Below are positions 45,215 through 53,263 of a stretch of 64,000 nt of DNA, piece after piece. This stretch comes from Apiosordaria backusii. Taxonomy: Eukaryota > Ascomycota > Sordariomycetes > Sordariales > Lasiosphaeriaceae. The notes beneath the pieces are model-generated. The model was not told where the DNA came from. It was given only the letters and a program-made list of their open reading frames with translations, and made no database searches. A program made the translations under genes and the position numbers. Positions within the stretch are counted from its first letter, which is position 1, and each line of letters starts with the position of its first letter. The stretch covers positions 2,170,001-2,234,000 of the forward strand of contig JAUKTV010000003.1 in NCBI GenBank assembly GCA_030549205.1, read 5' to 3'.

Positions 45215-45360
45215 CCAATTCTTATATAGATGAAAACTTACTTTTTTAATATACTTTTTTATTTTACTACAATTAAGATAGCTATAAAGGTATACCTTAT
45301 ATTAAAATAAAACTCTGCCTTTTAGATATAATAGTGCTTTTTATTATTATTATAGCTTTT
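45215..45360. repeat. AT-rich block, likely RIP-mutated relic of an older repeat
   Basis: In 45241-45360 I count 22 G or C in 120 bases, about 82 percent AT, against a GC-rich surrounding. TpA steps are abundant and the right edge is exactly the LTR terminus at 45361. In Sordariales such blocks are usually the product of repeat-induced point mutation of old transposons. No residual coding is visible. Confidence 0.55.
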
Positions 45361-45763
45361 TGTGACGAACCCCTGTACAGAACCTCTGAAAGGGATACTC
45401 GGTTGAAGGTAACTTCTGACAATTGGTTCGGTGCAGCTAAACAGTGCACAACAAGATGTCTCAATGTAAACACAAGATACCGTGAATACAAGCTGTGATT
45501 GCATACTGCGGAACTATCTACCAGCTACCTAGTTCCTCCGTATATATAGACCTGTGATTTTCCCGATCATGGTGATCATTCCGCTCTTCCCCAATGATCA
45601 CAATGATCGCTATGATCCCTCTGTGCTTCCCTATTGGTTATGCTCCTGCGGTCACTGTGTCCCTCAGTCTTATTATCCGTGCTCGCCTGGGCTGCCGTGT
45701 CCTTGTTCTGATTGGCTGGTGACCTTGCACTGCTCCACCGTTCCCGACGTTAAGGTTGTGACA
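45361..45763 (-). repeat. 3' LTR
   Basis: 403 bp, TG...CA termini (written on the plus strand tgtgacgaac to gttgtgaca). It contains a TATATATA at 45541-45548 that reads as a TATA box on both strands, and a cluster of GATC-containing inverted phrases (gatcatggtgatcat, aatgatcacaatgatc) at about 45565-45625. Confidence 0.95.
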
Positions 45764-45768
45764 CGATG

Positions 45769-45778
45769 CTCCCTCCCC
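45769..45778 (-). other. Polypurine tract of the retrotransposon
   Basis: On the element strand GGGGAGGGAG lies five bases before the 3' LTR. This is where the plus-strand primer for reverse transcription is expected; the small gap to the LTR is slightly unusual. Confidence 0.6.
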
Positions 45779-45884
45779 AGGCCGACGTCTCGGCGGCCAA
45801 GTCCTCTTTTGCTTCTCCTTCTCTTCTCACCATTCCCAAGGCAAGTACTCCTTCTTCACCTTCTCCTTCCTACTGACGTTCGTC

Positions 45885-46576
45885 ATGTCTGACCCCTTCA
45901 GAGTTTCCAAGTCCCTGCAGACTCCTGCTCCGAACGTCAGTCAGCAACACCGTCGTCGTTTAGCTTTAGCTGCCTTTATCGATCTTGAAGGCTTCATCAT
46001 CATGCCCTGCTCTTTTTGCGCCGCCCATGGCTTAACTTGTCGTCTTCATGAGCGTTCCTCTCGTTGCGGCGAGTGTGTGCGTCGGGCCCGCACCTGCGAC
46101 GCGTCGGGTACTCCCACTGCCACACGTTGGTTGGTCCTCCCCCTTGTTAGTGTTCCGGCTAACCTTGTTTAGTTGAACGCCTGGTTGCCGAACACCATCG
46201 TTTGTCTTCAGCGGAGTTAGCTGCCGAACAGCGACTTCTGGACGCCCACCGTGAAGCCGAAGAGGCTACGCGCAAAGCGCAGGAAGCCGTTGCTTGCTTG
46301 TCCCGCCTTCGCCAACAGAAGCGGCACTTGTCGGAACGGGGTGCTGCCATCATTGGCGAGGTCGCGCCTACACTTGATCCCCCCGCCGTCGTTGCTCCTG
46401 GTGCCGACCTCTCCGACTGGCCCTCGGTCTTGCCTGACTGGCCGTTTCCTGACCTTGGTGCCGCTGCCCCTGCCGACGACTTATTCCTGGACCCCCAACT
46501 TCCCCTTGGTCCTTCGTCGCCCTCGGCCGCCCGGGATTCCTCCGGTGGAACTCCTCCAATTTCTCAGGGCAGTTGA
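45885..46576 (+). CDS. Antisense spliced gene inside the retrotransposon: Cys-cluster plus coiled-coil protein
   Basis: Exons 45885-46107 and 46173-46576 joined by a 65-nt intron (donor GTACTC, branch-like ggctaac, acceptor tttag) give 208 residues on the strand opposite gag-pol. Residues 42-71 form C-x2-C-x6-C-x8-C-x2-C-x6-C, like a Zn2Cys6 binuclear cluster with a longer central loop (CSFCAAHGLTC then CGECVRRARTC). Residues about 75-135 form a charged coiled coil (AEQRLLDAHREAEEATRKAQ, SRLRQQKRHLSERG). The C-terminus is Pro/Asp-rich. Splicing is required: unspliced, the frame stops at 46172. The 3' 209 bp overlap the end of pol tail to tail, and the ATG is 122 bp from the 3' LTR, which could drive it. 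I recall similar Cys-cluster/coiled-coil hypothetical proteins as common in ascomycete genomes; the function is unknown. Confidence 0.65.
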
Positions 46577-49364
46577 GGTTCGTAGCAGGCTCCCATGAGT
46601 TATCCGTGTCTGGGTAGTCCAGCCAGCTAACGAGGTACTCCAGCCGTTTGTTGTTAATGCGAGAATCCAACACTTCTTCTACATCGTACTCCTCTTCCTC
46701 GTCTGCAGCCTCCACACGTGTGTCCAGATTAGCCGTCCGTGGTGCCGGTTCCAAGAGTGAAACGTGAAAGGAGTTTGATCGTAGTCGCATTGTATCAGGC
46801 AGCTTGAGCTTGTATGCTGTCTCTGATATCTTCTTTTCGACCGTGAAGGGTCCCACTCTCCTGTGGTCCAGCTTCTTGCTTGGTCGTTTTGTTCGCAAAT
46901 TTCGTGTTGACAGAAACACTTTATCTCCCTCCCTCAGGCGAGGTCCCTCGAGCCGCTTTGTGTTGTAATATTTGCGCATCCGTTCTCTGACGAACTCGAG
47001 TTCTTTCCTGAGTCTGGCGTGCAGCATGTGCAGCTTGCCTGCCTTGACTGCCGCTCTAGGCACTCTTGCTTCTGGCCCTTGCCGTAGATCTGCCTCAAAG
47101 CCGTAATTCGCGAAGAATGGCGTAACCTTTGTCGTTTCCGTGGGTGCCGTGTTGTACGCGAGCTGTGCTGCTGGCAAGAGTTCAACCCAGTTGTCTTGCT
47201 CGAAATTGATGTAGTTCCGAAGATATTGTTCCACAATCTGGTTGAGTCTTTCTGTTTGCCCGTCTGTCTGCGGATGGTACGCTGACGACGTCTTGCTCTT
47301 CACTCCCACTGACTCCATCAGAGCCTTCCAAAACTTCGATACGAACTTGGTGTCGCGATCCGTGATGAATTCCCTTGGCCATGTGTGTGTCGCTGTAACG
47401 TTCCGAAACACCACATCCGCCAACTGTTCCGCCGTCCAGGTCTCTTTGTGGGGTAGGAAATACGCCCACTTGGTGAGCCTGTCGACTACCGTCAAGATGC
47501 TGTCGTACTTGACGCCTGTGGTTGTATCCTTGGAAACTGGAAGCTTGGTGATGAAATCCATTGACACCGAGCTCCAGGGTTGTTCTGCCACTGGCAATGG
47601 TTCCAAGAATCCGTATGGTTTGTGCCTTTCTGCCCTTGTTCTTCTGCAGAGGTCACATTCCCGTAGAGTCTCTTCTACGTCCTTCTTCAATCCTGGCCAG
47701 TTGAAATGTTGTTTGATCTTTTCTGTCGTCTTGGCCACTCCCATGTGTCCTCCGAGCTTCGACTCGTGGATTTCCTGAACCAGTGTCTTCCGCTGCTCTG
47801 GGTCGACGTAGGCCCGGTTGTTGTACCAAAGCCGGTAGTTGTCGTCCTTCTGAATCCCCAGAGACTCCAACTCCATCCATCGTTCCTGGTCGTTGTTGCT
47901 GACACTGCTCTGATACCTGTGGGTCGTTGATTCTTCTCGGTACACTGCGCAACATTCTGCCCACTGCTGAAGTGGATGCCTCAGTGTGCCTTCTGCTGTT
48001 TCTTGCAGCAGGGGTGGTGATTCTTCTGCCACTTTCTCCTCGTGGTGGTCCGCCCTTCTGCTTAGAGCGTCCGCTCTCGCATTCTCGGATCCCTTCTTGT
48101 AATGGATCTGAAAATTGAACTCAGACAGGAATTCTGACCACCTGCCTTGCCTGGCGTTGAGGACCTTGGTAGTAGTGAAATACTTCAAGTTTTTGTGATC
48201 CGTGTAGACCTGAACCTCGTAGTTGGTACCGCTGAGATAGGGTCTCCATTCCTCAAAAGCCTCGATGATGGCAAGCAGCTCCTTGTCGTGGATTGGGTAG
48301 TTCTTGCGTGGTCCCTCCAGCTTCTTCGAAAAGAATGCTACCGGGTGCAACTTCCCGTCCTGGTCTCGTTGTCCTAGCTGTCCTCCGATGGCGTAGTCGG
48401 AAGCGTCTGTCTCAACTTCGAAAGGTCGTCCTGGATCCGGAAGCTTGAGTACTGGGTCCGCCACGATGGCGTTTTTGATGGCCTGAAAAGCCTCTTCCTG
48501 TTCTTCTTTCCACTTGAACTCGGCGTCCTTCTTGGTTAGGTCGTTCAATGGTTTTGCAATGGCGCCGTAGTTCCGTATGAACATTCGATAGAAATTGGTG
48601 AACCCCAGAAACTCTCGAACTCTTGTCTTCAGCCGTTCGGGTGTTTCTCCCTGTGGTCTCGGCCAGTCCTTGACTGCCGCGATCTTCCCTGGTTCCATTC
48701 GCACTTCTCCCGGCGAGATCAGATACCCGAGATAGACCGTCTCCTGCACATGGAACTCGCTCTTGTCCTTGTTGACCGATAGTCCTGCTCCATGTAGCGC
48801 GTCCAAAATTTCCTTGACGTGCTGTTTGTGTTCTTCCAGAGTGCGTGAGTAGATGAGAACGTCGTCGAGGTAACAAACTGCTGTTTTGTCGAGATACTGG
48901 CGAATCGTGTGATCAACGAGGGCCTGGAAAGTTGCTGGTGCATTGGTGAGCCCGAACGGCATAACGAGGTACTCGAAATGCCCGTAAGGCGTGCGAAAAG
49001 CTGTCTTCCATTCGTCTCCCTCCTTGATTCGTATGTGCGCGTACCCGACTGGCATATCAAGTCTGGTGAACCATTGTGCCCCTGACAGTTGACTTCGCAA
49101 TCGCGAAATCAGCGGTAGTGGGTAACCGTTCTTCACCGTCTCCTGATTCAGCTGTCGATAATCCACACACAGTCGCGGACTCCCATCTTTCTTCGGCACG
49201 AAGAAAACAGGATATCCAGCTGGCGATGTGGATGGTCTGATGTGTCCTCTCTTGATATTTTCGTCCAAATACTTCCGTAACTCCTCACTCTGCTTGTCGT
49301 TGGTGTGGTAGACCTGGAAGAGCTTGAGCTTTGCTCCTTCCTTGAGCTTGATCTCATGGTCCAT
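46368..49364 (-). CDS. Retrotransposon Pol: RT, RNase H, integrase, chromodomain
   Basis: An uninterrupted frame of 998 residues. Reverse transcriptase starts near residue 30, with VPKKDGSPRLCVDYRQLN and the catalytic YLDD at 165-168. RNase H follows (EVETDASDYAIGG, then YTDHKNLKYF). The integrase has a HHCC zinc module (HESKLGGHMG ... CDLCRRT) and the catalytic core (SMDFITKLP, FITDRDTKF, SAYHPQTDGQTERLNQ). A GPF/Y-type segment (RRVGPFTVEKK) precedes the chromodomain at 893-945 (YDVEEVLDSR, LEYLVSWLDYPDTDNSWEP), which in related elements targets integration to modified histones. The basic tail is Arg/Gln-rich. The true N-terminus belongs to the protease frame upstream, which is out of phase. 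All catalytic residues I can check are present. Confidence 0.95.
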   Translation of the reverse strand: MDHEIKLKEGAKLKLFQVYHTNDKQSEELRKYLDENIKRGHIRPSTSPAGYPVFFVPKKDGSPRLCVDYRQLNQETVKNGYPLPLISRLRSQLSGAQWFTRLDMPVGYAHIRIKEGDEWKTAFRTPYGHFEYLVMPFGLTNAPATFQALVDHTIRQYLDKTAVCYLDDVLIYSRTLEEHKQHVKEILDALHGAGLSVNKDKSEFHVQETVYLGYLISPGEVRMEPGKIAAVKDWPRPQGETPERLKTRVREFLGFTNFYRMFIRNYGAIAKPLNDLTKKDAEFKWKEEQEEAFQAIKNAIVADPVLKLPDPGRPFEVETDASDYAIGGQLGQRDQDGKLHPVAFFSKKLEGPRKNYPIHDKELLAIIEAFEEWRPYLSGTNYEVQVYTDHKNLKYFTTTKVLNARQGRWSEFLSEFNFQIHYKKGSENARADALSRRADHHEEKVAEESPPLLQETAEGTLRHPLQQWAECCAVYREESTTHRYQSSVSNNDQERWMELESLGIQKDDNYRLWYNNRAYVDPEQRKTLVQEIHESKLGGHMGVAKTTEKIKQHFNWPGLKKDVEETLRECDLCRRTRAERHKPYGFLEPLPVAEQPWSSVSMDFITKLPVSKDTTTGVKYDSILTVVDRLTKWAYFLPHKETWTAEQLADVVFRNVTATHTWPREFITDRDTKFVSKFWKALMESVGVKSKTSSAYHPQTDGQTERLNQIVEQYLRNYINFEQDNWVELLPAAQLAYNTAPTETTKVTPFFANYGFEADLRQGPEARVPRAAVKAGKLHMLHARLRKELEFVRERMRKYYNTKRLEGPRLREGDKVFLSTRNLRTKRPSKKLDHRRVGPFTVEKKISETAYKLKLPDTMRLRSNSFHVSLLEPAPRTANLDTRVEAADEEEEYDVEEVLDSRINNKRLEYLVSWLDYPDTDNSWEPATNLNCPEKLEEFHRRNPGRPRATKDQGEVGGPGISRRQGQRHQGQETASQARPRASRRGRHQEQRRRGDQV

Positions 49365-52227
49365 GGTCCCCTCTCTGGTAGACCCTGAAGGTGTTTTGCC
49401 GTGAACACCGGATGTCCTTGATACTCCGATGGCACTCCCTTCTTCTCGTCCTTCCGTATGTGTTGTAGTAGGCGTATTTGTCCTTCATTGCTGCCGCAAT
49501 TTCCATCAACGCAACTGTTCCTACCAACCCTACTTCTTCGATCTTGCCGCCTGTGTCGATTGAGTACACTAATATTTCCCGTGTCTCTTGCGGTGGTGCC
49601 GTGGAGGGTGCTTGTCCCGCACTCTGCTCCTGCCGTGCTCCTGATCTCCCATCGTTGGTTGGGTACTCCCGATATGTCCTCGGTCGTAGGTGGCCACCAT
49701 CCTTCCAGTCGATGTCTGGGTTGTAGTCCTCGTGCCATGGCTGCCCCAGGATCATGTCCTTTTCTGGCCCCATGTCCACGATGTCGAAAATCACTGTCGT
49801 TGTTTTTCCCGACACTGTGATGTCCAGTGGTAGCGTCTCTCTGCTCACCAACTGCGTGGGGAAGGGTCCTTTCATGACGACCTCTTCCTCTTCTTTCTCC
49901 ATGGAACCCGGGCTTGTTGTACAAATCTTGGTGAAATCAAGTCCGCTTCTGCTCCACTGTCCACGAGTGCTTGCGTTTGGAAACTCTTCCAACGTGCCGT
50001 CACTCGCAATCTTTTGTCTTTCATGCCCCTCCTCTGTGCCGCAGCGACCTCGCTGATGTGTAGCTCGTGGTCCTTTAGAGGTTTGCGGCCTCCGCGAAAG
50101 GCCGTGACCCTTTTCCCGACTGTTGTTGAGCCTCCAGAGCGTCCTCCTTCGCCGAACTGTCCAGCAGTTCGAAATCGGCTAACCATCGTCGTTGGGCTTC
50201 CTTCCACTTTCTGTTCCTGGCACTATTCTGCGTCCTTTCTTGCTGCGTGCCTTATATCCTTTGGGGTTGGCCTCGTGGTGTTTCCGGGCCTTTGCTCGCA
50301 GATGGAAAGCACAGTCTGCACTCTTACACCACGTCAACCCGTATTCCTTCTCGCTGGCGGTGTTCTCCCCCCAGCCTGTCACCCACTCGAGCAGCACCTT
50401 GCGTACCTGGGCGTGACCTGTATGACCTGGAGTTTCTCCAGCTTGACTGGGTCCCCTGTTCCACAGGAAATAATCGTTCAACTCTTCGCCCGGCGCTCCC
50501 CATCTTGCGAGAGTCCTCGACACCGGTACCGGTTGGTCTGTCTGGGTGACCTCTCTGACCGGCCAGTGCCCGTCAGGGTCTTTGACTGGTAGTGTTCCGC
50601 GCATCCATGAGCGATGCACTGGAACCATGGCACTCTCCTGTGTTCCGGGTGTCGTGGATGAACTTGTGTGTGTCTCCTTCGCACGGAGTATACCACCCAC
50701 ACTCCGGAACCTCTCCTGGCGTCAGCGCGAGTCCGGGGCTGGCTACTGGTCGTGATGCCCAAAACTCATCCCAGACCTCCTCATCTTTGTTGAGTAGTGC
50801 GAATTCTTTGCCGAACTCCTCCTCGGGAACGATCCAATGTTCGTTGCCCTGCCGCAGCTGCGCGAGCGGTTGGTTGTTGGCCACGGTTTGCGCCACCTTG
50901 TCCTCGAGGTCGCGGTAGCGTCGTTCAATTGCCTCCCGCTGGTTTCGAAGTTCTGCCAACTCTTCCTCGAGTCTTTGAACTCGCTCTTCGGCCTGCCTCA
51001 GGGTCTCCCCCGTGTCTAAACTTGAGAGGACTGTCGTGGTGAAAACCCGCCTTAGCCTCCGCAAGGTTTCCTCAGAGGGTCCTGGAGCCGTGCTTTCCTC
51101 TAGCCGGGTGGCTCCCCTGGTCGGCAGTTCTTGTCCCACAACACGGTCTTCTCCCTCAGAGTCGACTGTTAATTCTCCTTCCTGAGTCTCATGCTCGTAG
51201 TCGCTGTCGGTGTAGTCGTCCGCTGAGTCCAGGAATCCATCGTTGCCGTACTCAATGCTTGAGATCTCAACAACCCGCGTTGTCTTCGCAACTGCCGCCG
51301 CCTCCTTTTCCTTCCAGCTGAGCTGCTTGGGTGCCCGACAGTCTCTCTTGAAATGCCCCGTTTTCCCGCAGTTGAAGCACTTGACGTTGTTCTTCCCCTT
51401 GAATCGCTTCTGAACTGCGTCAATCTCCATAGGTCCCGCGTGAGTGGTTCCAGACACGCTCGTGGCGTAGCGTTTCTTCTTGTCGTTGGCTCGGTAGCCT
51501 CCGGAGCCACGGTGTTGTCCTGGGTTTGCACGCGTTCCTCTTTTCTCCATCCGGCGTTGAAACTGCCGGTCGTCGATACGAATGGCTGTAGCGATGTATT
51601 TGTCGATGGTGTCCGGTCTCTCCTCCTTGTACAACTCGTCCTTCACTTCGTCCTTGAGCCCGTTGTAGAAAAGCTGCATCAAGCCTTCGTCATTAATCTC
51701 GCTGCGCAGGGCGTCGGTCTTGAAGGTGGCAGCATAGTCAGCTGCAGACCGGGTTTGGCGCATGTTGGCGAGTCTCTCCTGGGCTCGGCGAGCCTCATCG
51801 TACTCTCCGAAGACTTCCTTGATGCGGGCCTCGAACTTCTTGAAGGTCTCGAAGCACTCCCTAGTGATGCCCTTCCTGATGCCTGCGTCGTCGTTCTCGT
51901 AATAGTCGTCCAGGATGGGCTCAAACCATGCAAGAGCCTTGTCCTTGAGTCGAGATGCCGCGTAGGTGACCTTGGACTCCTCGTCAGGGAAACGAGTAGG
52001 ATAGTACCGAAAATAGGTCTTGAGCTGGATCAGGAATCCTCCAAGCTCTCCTTTTCCGCCACCATAGCGTTCGGGGCCTCGATCTTGGCCTGCTGGTTAC
52101 CGCGGTGATCCAGGTGACTAACGGCGACGACTTGGTCCTGGGTCTGTTGAACCGCATCCTCGAGCTCCTTGACGCGAGCGTTGAGTCGAGCCAGAAAGGC
52201 TTGAGGGCTTTCTTTGTTGTCCGCCAT
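49365..52227 (-). pseudogene. Retrotransposon gag and protease region, broken by serial one-base shifts
   Basis: Gag begins at the ATG at 52227 (MADNKESPQAFLARLN, coiled coil). Coding similarity then runs through nine successive segments. The breaks are near 52075, 50630, 50580, 50220, about 50095, 49893, 49458 and 49366. Each move is to the next frame in the same rotation, equal to one missing base. The longest segment (about 52070 to 50573) holds the capsid (GGFLIQLKTYFRYYPTRFP) and a CCHC knuckle (CFNCGKTGHFKRDC). A second Cys/His cluster lies around 50630-50580. The protease active site ALVDSGAEADLIS is in the segment ending 49872, and its second half (DMILGQPWHEDYNPDIDW) is in the segment after 49893. 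One break may be a natural gag-pol frameshift; the rest are defects or sequence errors. Confidence 0.85.
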
Positions 52228-52269
52228 GGTGATGGGTACCTTCAACTTATCCGTGACAGAGTTGAAGTG

Positions 52270-52278
52270 AGTATGCAA
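52270..52278 (-). other. Probable self-priming primer binding site
   Basis: Two bases inside the 5' LTR, the element strand reads TTGCATACT. Its exact reverse complement AGTATGCAA occurs in the LTR at 52427-52419 (element strand), about 34 bases after the TATA box, where transcription should start. No tRNA 3'-end complement (TGG start) is present. This matches the Tf1/sushi-type mechanism in which the 5' end of the mRNA primes its own reverse transcription. Confidence 0.65.
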
Positions 52279-52280
52279 CG

Positions 52281-52683
52281 TGTGACGAACCCCTGTACAG
52301 AACCTCTGAAAGAGATACTCGGTTGAAGGTAACTTCTGACAATTGGTTCGGTGCAGCTAAACAGTGCACAACAAGATGTCTCAATGTAAACACAAGATAC
52401 CGTGAATACAAGCTGTGATTGCATACTGCGGAACTATCTACCAGCTACCTAGTTCCTCCGTATATATAGACCTGTGATTTTCCCGATCATGGTGATCATT
52501 CCGCTCTTCCCCAATGATCACAATGATCGCTATGATCCCTCTGTGCTTCCCTATTGGTTATGCTCCTGCGGTCACTGTGTCCCTCAGTCTTATTATCCGT
52601 GCTCGCCTGGGCTGCCGTGTCCTTGTTCTGATTGGCTGGTGACCTTGCACTGCTCCACCGTTCCCGACGTTAAGGTTGTGACA
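52281..52683 (-). repeat. 5' LTR
   Basis: 403 bp, identical to the other LTR except A at 52313. On the element strand a TATA box (tctatatata, 52470-52461) predicts transcription start near 52430, so U3 is about 250 bp and R/U5 about 150 bp. A CCAAT-type motif (gccaatcag, near 52635) lies further upstream in U3. Confidence 0.95.
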
Positions 52684-52726
52684 CTACCAGAGGCAGTTCA
52701 AACTCACCTACCACCCTCTCCCCGGT

Positions 52727-53263
52727 TTAAAACCGAAAAACAATCGTATCCGTCGGCGTCAACGCCATATCCTCCGGCTCCCCCTCCCCCTCAACAATAA
52801 CAAATCTCTTCGCCTCCGGCAACACAATTCCCGTCGGCGTTAAAACTTCCTCCTCCTCCTCCTCCTCCTCCTCCACCTCCTCAACAACAGGCACCGCACA
52901 AGTCAAATCCATCTCCTCAAACTCAAGAGACAGCTCCGTTGGCTCAATCCCCTCAGTGTTGTTGACATACTCAGCCTCTTGAATGAAATCAATGGCCTCC
53001 TGGCGGAGGTCCTCGACGTCATCTGGATCATTGTTGACAAAATGAGGAGCGGAATCGGCAGGGAGGGCACCGTTAGGGCCGGGCTCCTCGATGCAGTAGG
53101 GGCACTCGCGGGAGAGGATGTCGCACCTGATGGTCTCGAGAAAGCCGGGAATGGTGGGGTAGCCGCAGTTTTGAGGGCAGGGGATGAGGATGGGGACGGA
53201 AAGGCTGAGGAGGGGGTGGGTGGGTTGGTGGCAGCCGGATTGGGATTGGTGGGTTTGGCACAT
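52727..53263 (-). CDS. Small Cys-rich, acidic protein of unknown function
   Basis: A single exon of 178 residues on the minus strand. The N-terminal 60 residues carry Cys and His in pairs (MCQTHQSQSGCHQP, IPCPQNCGYPTIP, RCDILSRECPYC), suggesting a small zinc-binding module. The rest is acidic, with a Glu run (EEVEEEEEEEEEV) encoded by a TCC/CTC tract, and a hydrophobic end. The frame and codon use look like a genuine gene, and I do not recognise the family. The stop codon lies 44 bp from the retrotransposon LTR edge, so the element inserted in its 3' UTR or just beyond it, and the transcript may now end in the LTR. Confidence 0.6.
   Translation of the reverse strand: MCQTHQSQSGCHQPTHPLLSLSVPILIPCPQNCGYPTIPGFLETIRCDILSRECPYCIEEPGPNGALPADSAPHFVNNDPDDVEDLRQEAIDFIQEAEYVNNTEGIEPTELSLEFEEMDLTCAVPVVEEVEEEEEEEEEVLTPTGIVLPEAKRFVIVEGEGEPEDMALTPTDTIVFRF

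Larger units (their letters stand above)
43851..45360. other. Intergenic region ending in an AT-rich relic
   Basis: GC-normal up to about 45200, with a G11 run near 44640. A promoter-like cluster lies at 45121-45154 (separate entry). From about 45215 the composition changes sharply (separate entry). No protein gene supported. Confidence 0.45.
45361..52683 (-). mobile_element. Full-length Ty3/gypsy LTR retrotransposon (chromovirus)
   Basis: 7,323 bp bounded by direct 403-bp LTRs (45361-45763 and 52281-52683) that differ only at LTR position 33 (G at 45393, A at 52313). The coding strand is minus, so the right LTR is 5'. In order it contains a primer binding site, gag with a CCHC knuckle, aspartic protease, reverse transcriptase, RNase H, integrase with a GPF/Y-like module, and a chromodomain, which defines the chromovirus branch that includes MAGGY, Skippy and Tf1-like elements. 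No RIP signature is visible inside. Flanking pentamers (ctttt and ctacc) do not match, so no target-site duplication is seen. An antisense gene lies near the 3' end. Confidence 0.95.

Noticed and set aside
46202..46598. Antisense second exon read as an independent gene from its own ATG
   Set aside because: The spliced model from 45885 explains the same frame and adds the Cys cluster with normal splice signals.
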